From Comamonadaceae bacterium (GTDB taxonomy: Bacteria; Pseudomonadota; Gammaproteobacteria; Burkholderiales; Burkholderiaceae_C), in assembly GCA_947448745.1 (NCBI GenBank), contig CANFOQ010000015.1, positions 1-55,591 of the forward strand: a stretch of DNA of 55,591 bases. Direction: 5' to 3'. This document shows, one piece after another, positions 18,088 through 26,212 of the stretch. The notes below the pieces were generated by a model. It was not told where the DNA came from, did not search any database, and worked only from the letters and a program-made list of their open reading frames with translations. Every line of letters begins with the position of its first letter. The first letter of the stretch is position 1. Made by a program: the position numbers and the translations under genes.

Positions 18088-19511
18088 CAAAACGCTTGCA
18101 CCTGACCGCGTGGCACAAAGCGCCCCAGGCCCTCACGGCCTTTCCATGCTTGGCCGTCCACAATCAGGTGCCCACGCAAAAACACTTTCTCCACGCGGCC
18201 TTGCAGGGTGCGGCCCTCGAGCAGCGTGTAGTCCACGTTGCTGTGCAGGTCTTGGGCGCGGATGGTTTGGGTGACGCCGGGGTTGAACAAGACCACATCG
18301 GCGTCGCTGCCCACGGCGATGGTTCCTTTTTTCGGAAACAAGCCAAACAACTTGGCCGGTGAAGTGGCGGTGAGTTCCACAAAGCGGTTGAGCGAAAACT
18401 TGCCCTTCATGACGCCAATGTCGAACAAGCTCACCAAGCGGGTTTCAATGCCGGGTGCGCCGTTGGGGATCATGGAGAAATCGTCTTTGCCCATTTGCTT
18501 TTGCTTTTGATAGCCCAAGTGGCCTTCTTTCATGCAAAAAGGGCAATGGTCGGTGGCAATCACCTGCAAGTCGTCATAGCGCAGGGCACGCCACAAATGC
18601 TTTTGGTCGTCGTTGGTGCGCAGCGGCGGCGTCATCACGTACTTGGCAATTTCAAAGTCGTCCGAGCTGTACACCGACTTGTCGAACAACAAATAGTGCG
18701 GACAGGTTTCGGCAAACACCGGAATGCCCTCAGCACGGGCTTGCACGATGTGTTTCAAGGCATTGTTGCTAGACACGTGCACAAAGTAGATGGGCGCTTC
18801 GGCCAACTCGGCCAAACGGATGCCGCGGTGTGTGGCTTCGCCTTCCATGATGGAGGGGCGTGTCATCTCGTGGTAGCGCGGTGAGGTGTTGCCTGCGGCC
18901 AAAGCCTCTTTGATGAGCAGGTCAATCACCGTGCCGTTTTCCGCGTGCAGCGCCAACATGCCGCCGTCTGCGCCCACTTGCCGCAACATGCGAAAAATAG
19001 CGGCGTCGTCGGCCATCATCACGCCGGGGTAGGCCATGAACATTTTGAAACTGCTCACGCCTTCGTGGTGCATGGCGTAGCGCACATCTTTCAACACCTG
19101 TTCGTCCACGCGCGTGACGATGACGTGCAATCCGTAGTCGATGTTCACCTGCGATTCAGCGCTGCGCTGGGCCCGGGCGATCGCCCCCAAAGGTGAGTCT
19201 TCGGCGGTTTGCAAAGCGAAGTCCACCACGGTGGTGGTGCCGCCAAACGCCGCAGCCTTGGTGCCACTGGCGAAGGTGTCGCAGGTCATCGTGGGGCCGA
19301 CCACGTTCTCCATGTGCACATGGGTGTCAACGCCGCCGGGCAACACATACAAGCCGGTGGCGTCCACCACCTGCACATCCTCACCCACTTCGAGGTGCTG
19401 ACCGATGGTGTGCACGATGCCGTCTTTCAGCAGCACATCGGCCACGTAGTCGTCGGTGGCGGTGATGACGCGCCCATTGCGAATCAGGGTAGCGGTGGTG
19501 TTGTCAGACAT
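18087..19511 (-). CDS. hydA: Dihydropyrimidinase/hydantoinase
   Basis: A 474-residue cyclic amidohydrolase that opens dihydrouracil or hydantoin rings. The two-metal site is intact: H-x-H in GGVDTHVHMEN, the carboxylated Lys in SFKMFMAYPGV, His in LALHAENG and IYFVHVSSNNAL, and Asp in VIATDHCPF. Length is typical. It is coupled to allA and follows trhP by 27 bp on the same strand. The other pyrimidine-degradation genes (dihydropyrimidine dehydrogenase, beta-ureidopropionase) are not here, so I cannot say whether it acts on pyrimidines or on other cyclic ureides. Confidence 0.88.
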   Translation of the reverse strand: MSDNTTATLIRNGRVITATDDYVADVLLKDGIVHTIGQHLEVGEDVQVVDATGLYVLPGGVDTHVHMENVVGPTMTCDTFASGTKAAAFGGTTTVVDFALQTAEDSPLGAIARAQRSAESQVNIDYGLHVIVTRVDEQVLKDVRYAMHHEGVSSFKMFMAYPGVMMADDAAIFRMLRQVGADGGMLALHAENGTVIDLLIKEALAAGNTSPRYHEMTRPSIMEGEATHRGIRLAELAEAPIYFVHVSSNNALKHIVQARAEGIPVFAETCPHYLLFDKSVYSSDDFEIAKYVMTPPLRTNDDQKHLWRALRYDDLQVIATDHCPFCMKEGHLGYQKQKQMGKDDFSMIPNGAPGIETRLVSLFDIGVMKGKFSLNRFVELTATSPAKLFGLFPKKGTIAVGSDADVVLFNPGVTQTIRAQDLHSNVDYTLLEGRTLQGRVEKVFLRGHLIVDGQAWKGREGLGRFVPRGQVQAF

Positions 19512-19538
19512 GTGGGGCTCCCTGAGGTGTGGGTGTGT

Positions 19539-20906
19539 TTACAAAAGACGCGCCAACAAGCCGCCGTCGGCTGGCCCGTCCATCGGAATCCAAACGTGCG
19601 TGGGACTGCCTGCAGCCACATCAATGGCAGTGCCGTTTTTGTCTTTCATTTGGTCGAGGGTGACGATGCGGTTGCCGCTGGGGTGGATGATCTCGATGCG
19701 GTCGCCCACTGAAAATTTATTTTTTGTTTCAATTTCAGCCCAGCCATTGGCCACGCCGCGCACTTCGCCGACAAACTGGCTGCGGTGGCCCACCGAATGA
19801 CCTGTTTCGTAGTTTTGATAGTCATTGGCAGGGCGGCGATCCATCAAACCCGCTGTGTAGCCGCGGTTGGCCAGGCCATCCAATTCAGAAATCAGCTCGG
19901 GGTTGAATGGGCGGCCAGCCACAGCGTCGTCAATCGCGCGGCGATACACCTGCGCGGTGCGGCTCACGTAATACAAACTCTTGGTGCGGCCTTCCACCTT
20001 GAGCGAATCCACGCCGATTTTGGTGAGTCGGTCCACATACTCAACAGCCCGCAAGTCTTTGCTGTTCATGATGTAGGTGCCGTGCTCGTCTTCCATGATG
20101 GGCATGAGTTGACCAGGGCGGCCTTTTTCTTCCAGCAGGTAAATCTTGTCGGCTTCGGGGTGGCGTTGGCCATCGCCACACGCCGAAAAGGTTTGCTCGG
20201 CTTCTTGCTGCGACTTGGCGAAATCGAAATCGGTGTCCATGGGCACCGCCATGGCTTCACCCGTGTTGGGGTCGGTGGCGCTGGCTTGGGTGCCATAGCT
20301 CCAGCGGCAGGCGTTGGTGCAGGTGCCTTGGTTGGGGTCGCGGCGGTTGAAGTAACCCGACAACAAACAACGCCCCGAATACGCGATGCACAAAGCGCCG
20401 TGCACAAACACTTCGAGTTCCATGTCGGGGCATTCTTGGCGGATTTTTTCAATTTCATCCAGGCTGAGTTCGCGCGACAAGATGATGCGGGTCACGCCCA
20501 CGTGTTGCCAAAACTTCACGGCTGCCCAGTTCACCGTGTTGGCTTGCACCGACAAGTGGATGGGCACTTCAGGCCATTTCTCACGCACCATCATGATCAA
20601 ACCCGGGTCGGCCATGATCAAGCCATCGGGTTTCATGGCGATGACGGGCTCGATGTCGCGCATGTAGGTGCGCACCTTGTCGTTGTGCGGCAGCAAGTTG
20701 CTGGTGACAAAGAACTTTTTGCCCCTTTGGTGCGCTTCGGCAATGCCGATGCCGATTTGCTCCAACTTGAATTCGTTGTTGCGGGCACGCAAGCTGTAAC
20801 GCGGTTGCCCCGCATAAATGGCGTCGGCGCCAAAGTCGTAGGCGGCACGCATCTTGTCGAGCGAGCCAGCAGGCAACAGCAGTTCAGGGGCTTTGAGTGT
20901 GGTCAT
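19539..20906 (-). CDS. trhP: U32 peptidase-family tRNA hydroxylation protein TrhP (YegQ)
   Basis: A 455-residue U32-family protein. TrhP makes 5-hydroxyuridine at the tRNA wobble base. The N-terminal barrel starts ELLLPAGSLDKMRAAYDFGA, and the Cys-rich signature VHGALCIAYSGRCLLSGYF and TCTNACRWSY could bind an Fe-S cluster. The C-terminal domain (KFSVGDRIEIIHPSG) matches the YegQ end. Length agrees with YegQ. It lies 6 bp after guaC on the same strand. Confidence 0.9.
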   Translation of the reverse strand: MTTLKAPELLLPAGSLDKMRAAYDFGADAIYAGQPRYSLRARNNEFKLEQIGIGIAEAHQRGKKFFVTSNLLPHNDKVRTYMRDIEPVIAMKPDGLIMADPGLIMMVREKWPEVPIHLSVQANTVNWAAVKFWQHVGVTRIILSRELSLDEIEKIRQECPDMELEVFVHGALCIAYSGRCLLSGYFNRRDPNQGTCTNACRWSYGTQASATDPNTGEAMAVPMDTDFDFAKSQQEAEQTFSACGDGQRHPEADKIYLLEEKGRPGQLMPIMEDEHGTYIMNSKDLRAVEYVDRLTKIGVDSLKVEGRTKSLYYVSRTAQVYRRAIDDAVAGRPFNPELISELDGLANRGYTAGLMDRRPANDYQNYETGHSVGHRSQFVGEVRGVANGWAEIETKNKFSVGDRIEIIHPSGNRIVTLDQMKDKNGTAIDVAAGSPTHVWIPMDGPADGGLLARLL

Positions 20907-20912
20907 TGTTTT

Positions 20913-21890
20913 TTACATCAGCAGGTGTTCGCCAGCATTGTCGCCGCCCAGGATGACGTAGTTGACTTTGCGCACATCCATGAGTTTGGTGCCTCCGGCG
21001 TAAGAGATGGAACTTTGCACATCTTGCTCCATTTCAATCAGGGTGTTGGCCAGTTTGCCCTTGATGGGCTCGAGGATGCGTTTGCCTTCCACGTGCTTGT
21101 ACTCGCCCTTGTTGAAGTCCGAGGCTGAGCCGTAATACTCCTTGAACATCTCTCCGTTGACTTCAACGGTTTTGCCAGGCGACTCTTCGTGGCCTGCAAA
21201 CAAGGAGCCAATCATCACCATGCTCGCGCCGAAGCGGATGCTCTTGGCAATGTCACCGTGGCTGCGGATGCCACCGTCAGCAATGATGGGCTTGGTCGCC
21301 ACTCGGGCGCACCACTTGAGGGCTGAGAGTTGCCAGCCGCCAGTGCCAAAACCGGTTTTGAGTTTGGTGATGCACACCTTGCCTGGGCCCACGCCCACTT
21401 TGGTGGCGTCTGCGCCCCAGTTTTCCAAATCAATCACCGCTTCGGGCGTGGCCACGTTGCCAGCGATGACAAAGCTGTTGGGCAACTTGGACTTGATATA
21501 GCCAATCATGTCCCGCACGCTGTCGGCGTGGCCGTGGGCGATGTCGATGGTGATGTATTCGGGCGTCAAACCTGCTGCAGCAAAGGTGTCCACCGTGGCG
21601 CGGTCCGGCGCTTTCACGCCCAAAGAGATGGACGCATACACGCCCTTGCTGTGCATGTGCTTGACAAATTGCACATTGTCCAAATCGAAGCGGTGCATCA
21701 CATAAAAGTAATGGTGCTGTGCCATCCACAAGCAGATGTGTTCATCCACCACGGTTTTCATGTTGGCCGGTACCACGGGCAAGCGGAAAGTGTGGGCGCC
21801 CAAGGTGACTGAAGCATCACACTCAGAACGGCTTTCTACGCGGCATTTGCGGGGCAACAACAGGATATTGTCGTAATCGAATATTTCCAT
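20913..21890 (-). CDS. guaC: GMP reductase
   Basis: GuaC converts GMP to IMP and ammonia with NADPH in purine salvage. The 325-residue barrel begins [20 protein letters not shown], has the catalytic Cys in [17 protein letters not shown], and the phosphate-binding [14 protein letters not shown] and [12 protein letters not shown]. The short form without CBS domains fits the Gram-positive-like GuaC2 group. Divergent from uvrD with a 138-bp gap; cotranscribed with trhP. Confidence 0.94.
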   Translation of the reverse strand: MEIFDYDNILLLPRKCRVESRSECDASVTLGAHTFRLPVVPANMKTVVDEHICLWMAQHHYFYVMHRFDLDNVQFVKHMHSKGVYASISLGVKAPDRATVDTFAAAGLTPEYITIDIAHGHADSVRDMIGYIKSKLPNSFVIAGNVATPEAVIDLENWGADATKVGVGPGKVCITKLKTGFGTGGWQLSALKWCARVATKPIIADGGIRSHGDIAKSIRFGASMVMIGSLFAGHEESPGKTVEVNGEMFKEYYGSASDFNKGEYKHVEGKRILEPIKGKLANTLIEMEQDVQSSISYAGGTKLMDVRKVNYVILGGDNAGEHLLM

Positions 21891-21986
21891 TTTCCAAGCT
21901 CCAAAAAATTAAGGATTGAGCGCTTGGGGCTTGGTCGGTTGAGCGTTGTCACTAACCGAGCAGCAAGATTCTTGGGCTCGGTGCCC

Positions 21987-22022
21987 GATTCTACGCAGAA
22001 TCAAAACGGGGCTGCCTACAAT
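21987..22022 (+). promoter_or_regulatory. Candidate uvrD promoter region with inverted repeat
   Basis: GATTCT-ACGC-AGAATC (21987-22002) is a perfect 6-bp inverted repeat. TACAAT (22017-22022) resembles a -10 box and ends 6 nt before the uvrD ATG, so the transcript may begin at or very near the start codon. No good -35 box and no LexA-type box are seen. Confidence 0.35.
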
Positions 22023-22028
22023 CGCCGC

Positions 22029-24419
22029 ATGCTTTCTTCTCACCCTGCCCACGCCTCCGACACACCTTCTCTGCACAGTCCTTTGCTGCAGGGTTTGAAC
22101 GAAGAGCAACTTGCTGCGGTCACCTTGCCGCCCGAACATGCACTCATCCTGGCTGGCGCCGGTTCGGGCAAAACACGGGTGTTGACTACCCGCATTGCGT
22201 GGTTGTTGCAAACCCGCCAAGTGGCCCCTGGAGGCTTGATGGCGGTCACCTTCACCAACAAGGCCGCCAAAGAGATGCTGACCCGCTTGGGCGCCATGTT
22301 GCCCGTGAATGTGCGCGGCATGTGGATTGGCACTTTTCATGGCCTCTGCAACCGTTTTTTGCGGGCGCATTGGAAGCTGGCCAACCTGCCCCAAGCCTTT
22401 CAAATTTTGGACACGCAAGACCAACTCTCGGCCATCAAGCGACTGGTCAAACAACACAACATTGATGACGAACGTTTTCCACCCAAGCAATTGCAATGGT
22501 TCATTGCAGGCTGCAAGGAAGACGGTCAACGACCCAAAGACGTCCAAGTGCGCGACCCTGAAACGCGCCAAAAGGTGGAGATCTACCAACTCTATGAAGA
22601 TCAGTGCCAGCGCGAAGGCGTGGTGGATTTTGGCGAGCTGATGCTGCGCAGCTATGAATTGCTGCGTGATAACGAGCCGCTGCGCGAGCATTACCAGCAA
22701 CGCTTTGCCCACATCTTGATTGACGAGTTTCAAGACACCAACCGCTTGCAATACGCTTGGATCAAGATGCTGTGCGGCACGCACAGCGCCGTCTTGGCGG
22801 TGGGTGACGATGACCAAAGCATTTACGCTTTTCGCGGTGCGCGGGTGGGCAACATGGCCGACTTTGTGCGCGAGTTCGAGGTCAAGCACCAAATCAAACT
22901 TGAACAAAACTACCGCAGCCACAGCCATATCCTGGACACCGCCAACGAACTCATCAAGCACAACAAAACCCGCTTGGGCAAAAACTTGCACACCACGCAG
23001 GGCGCGGGTGAGCCGGTGCGGGTGATGGAATCCACGGGTGATTTGGCTGAAGCCAATTGGATGGTGGAAGAAATCAAACAACTTTTGCGCGATGGCCGTG
23101 ATGGTGATGGCCACAAGGGCGTGGCAACCCGCAGTGAAGTGGCGGTGCTTTACCGCAGCAACGCCCAAAGCCGGGTGATTGAAACCGCCTTGTTCAATGC
23201 CGCCATGCCTTACCGTGTGTACGGCGGTTTGCGCTTTTTTGAACGCGCAGAAATCAAACACGCCCTGGCGTATTTGCGTTTGTTGGAAAACCCGCGTGAC
23301 GACACCAGTTTCATGCGGGTGGTCAATTTCCCACCACGTGGCATTGGCGCACGAAGCATCGAGCAATTGCAAGACGCCGCGCGTGCCAGTGGCTGTGCTT
23401 TGCATGACGCGGTCAGCACCATCTCGGGCAAGGCAGGCGTCAATTTGTCTGCCTTTGTCGCCAAGCTCGACGTGTTGCGTGAGCAAACCCAAGGCCAAAC
23501 CTTGCGGCAAATCATCGAGATGGTGTTGGACCACAGCAAGCTGATTGAACACTATCAAGCTGAACGCGAAGGTGCCGACCGTGTCGAGAACTTGCAAGAG
23601 CTGATCAACGCTGCTGAAAGCTTTGTCACCCAAGAAGGCTTTGGCAAAGATGCCGTGGCCTTGCCTGTGGACGAAGCCTTGCAAAGTCAAGCCGACTTCG
23701 CTGCGGCCCAAGCGGCCAAGGGCGAAGGTCCTCAGCCTGACGCTGAGACTGGCGAAACCTTGTCCCCCCTGGTGGCCTTTCTCACGCACGCGGCTTTGGA
23801 GTCGGGGGACAACCAAGCCCAGGCCGGACAAGACGCTGTGCAACTCATGACGGTGCACGCCGCCAAAGGATTGGAATTCGATTGCGTTTTCATCACCGGC
23901 TTGGAAGAAGGTTTGTTCCCGCATGAAAACGCGATGAGCGATTTTGAAGGCTTGGAAGAAGAGCGACGTCTCATGTATGTGGCCATCACACGTGCCCGCA
24001 AACGTTTGTATTTGAGCCATTCACAAACCCGCATGTTGCACGGCCAAACCCGCTACAACATCAAGAGTCGTTTCTTTGATGAGATGCCCGAGCACACCAT
24101 GAAGTGGCTCACTCCAAAATTGGGTTTGCCTTCGCAGGCTCAGTGGGGCGCACGTCCCAGCAGCTTTGGCCACAGCGACAGCAACCGTGCCGGTTTTTTC
24201 ACTGCCACACCACCGGCAGTGCCGCAGCGTGCAGCACCGCAAGCCAGCGGCCCCAACGCTTGGGTGCGTTCAGGCTTGCAGGTGTTTCACACCAAGTTTG
24301 GGGAAGGCACGGTGGTGTCGGTTGAAGGTGTGGGCGAAGACGCCCGTGCGCAAGTCAAGTTCAATCGGCACGGCGTCAAGTGGCTGGCCTTGTCGGTGGC
24401 CAAACTCACCCAGGTCTAG
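22029..24419 (+). CDS. uvrD: DNA helicase II (UvrD/Rep family)
   Basis: A 796-residue superfamily 1A helicase acting in nucleotide-excision and mismatch repair. Motifs in order: Walker A AGAGSGKT near residue 41, TFTNKAAKEM, Walker B LIDEFQDTN near 231, DDDQSIYAFRGA near 259, LEQNYRSH, VHAAKGLEFD near 608 and YVAITRARKRLYLSH. The C-terminus (GEGTVVSVEGVGEDARAQV) is the UvrD-type domain that contacts RNA polymerase. The ATG at 22029 begins MLSSHPAHASDTPSLHSPLL; an upstream extension lacks family similarity. Convergent with the next gene, 1 bp apart. Confidence 0.95.
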   Translation: MLSSHPAHASDTPSLHSPLLQGLNEEQLAAVTLPPEHALILAGAGSGKTRVLTTRIAWLLQTRQVAPGGLMAVTFTNKAAKEMLTRLGAMLPVNVRGMWIGTFHGLCNRFLRAHWKLANLPQAFQILDTQDQLSAIKRLVKQHNIDDERFPPKQLQWFIAGCKEDGQRPKDVQVRDPETRQKVEIYQLYEDQCQREGVVDFGELMLRSYELLRDNEPLREHYQQRFAHILIDEFQDTNRLQYAWIKMLCGTHSAVLAVGDDDQSIYAFRGARVGNMADFVREFEVKHQIKLEQNYRSHSHILDTANELIKHNKTRLGKNLHTTQGAGEPVRVMESTGDLAEANWMVEEIKQLLRDGRDGDGHKGVATRSEVAVLYRSNAQSRVIETALFNAAMPYRVYGGLRFFERAEIKHALAYLRLLENPRDDTSFMRVVNFPPRGIGARSIEQLQDAARASGCALHDAVSTISGKAGVNLSAFVAKLDVLREQTQGQTLRQIIEMVLDHSKLIEHYQAEREGADRVENLQELINAAESFVTQEGFGKDAVALPVDEALQSQADFAAAQAAKGEGPQPDAETGETLSPLVAFLTHAALESGDNQAQAGQDAVQLMTVHAAKGLEFDCVFITGLEEGLFPHENAMSDFEGLEEERRLMYVAITRARKRLYLSHSQTRMLHGQTRYNIKSRFFDEMPEHTMKWLTPKLGLPSQAQWGARPSSFGHSDSNRAGFFTATPPAVPQRAAPQASGPNAWVRSGLQVFHTKFGEGTVVSVEGVGEDARAQVKFNRHGVKWLALSVAKLTQV

Positions 24420-24420
24420 C

Positions 24421-25197
24421 TCAGGCCAGCACGGGCTCGCTGACAAAACACGCCCGAAAGCTGTGGTAGCTGGAGGTGAAAAACATGGCAGCCAACAGCA
24501 TCATGGCTGGCAGCAGCAACATCATAGACAACTGACCGTCTTCGGTGATGACGCTGACCAAACCCAACAACAAACTGGTGGTTAAAAAGATGCCCATCCA
24601 GGTCAGGCCAAACACGGCGAAAGCACGCCAGTTGGCCAAGCACGCCATGGTGCTGAAGAAAATACTTTTGGCCAGGGGTTGGTTGTGCCAATGCACCAAG
24701 GCGGGGGCATGCCAAAACAGGGCCGACAAGGGCACATACATCAGCATGCAAAACACTGCTGCAGTTTGAAAATGCTCGTTCAGCAATACCTCTTCGCTCA
24801 GGGTGCCGCCCATCAGGTACATGCGGGCGAAGTCGCCACCATCGAACACGCTGGACATCGCCAAGACAAAACCAAACAGCACCGCGTACAAAGCGCCCAT
24901 GGCCACCATGCGCTTGCTTTGGGCTGCGCCTTGCTGAAACGCCACAAACATGATGCGCGGCATGGGGAAACGACCCAACTCGGCTTCGCGTGCTGCGGCC
25001 ATCAAGCCCAAGGTGATGGTGGGCAACAGCATCAAGCCCAGTACCGTGCCGAGATAAGACAAATACGAGGTGAGTGAAATCAGACCAGTGAACAAAAAGA
25101 ACAAGCCACTGAGCGCCAAAGGCTGACGCCAAAAGGTGCGAATACCTTGCTTGACCCAGTCAACACCAGTGCGAGCAGGGACGACGTGGAGTTTCAT
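24421..25197 (-). CDS. Polytopic membrane protein (BPSS1780-like family)
   Basis: A 258-residue integral membrane protein. The start at 25197 (MKLHVVPARTGVDWVKQGIR) matches the usual N-terminus of a Burkholderiales family often labelled BPSS1780-like, with the basic, Trp-containing motif followed by RQPLALSGLFFLF. About six hydrophobic segments follow, including ISLTSYLSYLGTVLGLMLL and MMLLLPAMMLLAAMFF. A longer reading upstream overlaps thrB and is not used. Function is unknown; it begins 4 bp after the thrB stop codon and is probably cotranscribed with it. Confidence 0.8.
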   Translation of the reverse strand: MKLHVVPARTGVDWVKQGIRTFWRQPLALSGLFFLFTGLISLTSYLSYLGTVLGLMLLPTITLGLMAAAREAELGRFPMPRIMFVAFQQGAAQSKRMVAMGALYAVLFGFVLAMSSVFDGGDFARMYLMGGTLSEEVLLNEHFQTAAVFCMLMYVPLSALFWHAPALVHWHNQPLAKSIFFSTMACLANWRAFAVFGLTWMGIFLTTSLLLGLVSVITEDGQLSMMLLLPAMMLLAAMFFTSSYHSFRACFVSEPVLA

Positions 25198-25201
25198 GGG
25201 A

Positions 25202-26152
25202 TCAAAGGGCAATGGGATGGTGCAAGCGCTGATGCAGCACCCGCTCGAAGTGAACCGGATCGTGGGCTTGCAACATGCTGGCTTCACGTGGCAAATGGAA
25301 ATCCCACAAACGAGAAATCCAAAAACGCAAAGCGGCGGCACGCAACATCGGGTTGAAGAGTTCGCGCTCTGATGCGCTGAGCGGGCGCACCGATTGATAA
25401 GCATCCAACATGGCTTGCAAGCGCGGCATGTTCAACACACCTGTGTTGTCATCAATACACCAGTCATTGATGCACACGCCCAAATCAAACAACCAACTGT
25501 CCACCCCGGCGAAATAAAAATCAAACACCCCGCTCAGGGTTTCAGCCACAAACATCACGTTGTTTCGGAACGCATCGGCATGCACCGGGCCACGCGGCAA
25601 GGCGGTGTAACTGGATGAGCCGCTGATGTGGTTTTGAAAAGCCAGTTCGTGGGTCAGCAGCTGGGCTTGCTCTTTGCTGAGAAAGGGCAAGATCTGTGGC
25701 ACGGTGTCGTTCCACCAAGGCAGGCCACGCAAATTGGGCTGTTGCTTGTCAAAGTCTTGGGCAGCCAAATGCATGTGTGCCAAGGTCTGGCCCATGGCGG
25801 CGCAGTGGGCCAAGCCTGGTTGCATTTCTGATTCGCCTTGCAAACGGTTCACCACAGCGGCCGGTTTATCAAGCAGTGTCAGCAAGATATCGCCTTGGCT
25901 GTTGGACTGGGGGTCGGGCACTGCGATACCGCGGTCGGCCAAGTGCTTCATGAGGTACAGATAAAACGGCAGTTGTGCGTGGCTGAGTCGCTCGAACACC
26001 GTGAGGACATACTCGCCTTGATCGGTGGTCAGAAAATAGTTGGTGTTTTCAATGCCGCTGCTGATGCCTTGGAGGGACTTCAAGTCGCCAATAGACAGTT
26101 GGGTCAACAAGTCGCTCGCTTGCTGTTCGGAAACTTCTGTGAAAACGGCCAT
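25202..26152 (-). CDS. thrB: Homoserine kinase (choline kinase-like type II)
   Basis: This kinase phosphorylates homoserine for threonine synthesis. The 316-residue product begins MAVFTEVSEQQASDLLTQLS and belongs to the aminoglycoside/choline-kinase fold used by many proteobacteria instead of GHMP-type ThrB. GISSGIENTNYFL, the catalytic loop PRGPVHADAFRNNVMF and GVFDFYFAGVDSWLFDLGV are visible. The ATG at 26152 is set 60 bp from the polA start on the opposite strand; the further open frame lies inside polA and is rejected. Confidence 0.92.
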   Translation of the reverse strand: MAVFTEVSEQQASDLLTQLSIGDLKSLQGISSGIENTNYFLTTDQGEYVLTVFERLSHAQLPFYLYLMKHLADRGIAVPDPQSNSQGDILLTLLDKPAAVVNRLQGESEMQPGLAHCAAMGQTLAHMHLAAQDFDKQQPNLRGLPWWNDTVPQILPFLSKEQAQLLTHELAFQNHISGSSSYTALPRGPVHADAFRNNVMFVAETLSGVFDFYFAGVDSWLFDLGVCINDWCIDDNTGVLNMPRLQAMLDAYQSVRPLSASERELFNPMLRAAALRFWISRLWDFHLPREASMLQAHDPVHFERVLHQRLHHPIAL

Positions 26153-26199
26153 GGAATGAGGGAGAAACAGCAAGAGCCAAGGGAAGCCGAGATTGTAGG

Positions 26200-26205
26200 C
26201 ACAAT
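26200..26205 (+). promoter_or_regulatory. Candidate -10 box of polA close to the start codon
   Basis: CACAAT ends 7 nt before the polA ATG, within a gap of only 60 bp to divergent thrB. Like the uvrD case it would give a leaderless or nearly leaderless mRNA. No Shine-Dalgarno sequence is present. The -35 region is weak. Confidence 0.3.
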
Positions 26206-26212
26206 CCTTCCC

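Noticed and set aside
19785..21128. 447-codon plus-strand frame opposite trhP and guaC
   Set aside because: Crosses two real genes and their junction; composition is that of a shadow frame.
21987..22002. Inverted repeat upstream of uvrD as a LexA box
   Set aside because: The sequence GATTCT-ACGC-AGAATC does not fit the CTGT-N8-ACAG form of LexA sites.
21909..24020. 703-codon open frame on the minus strand opposite uvrD
   Set aside because: It mirrors a well-supported helicase gene with all motifs, has no recognisable domain, and long antisense frames are common in this base composition.
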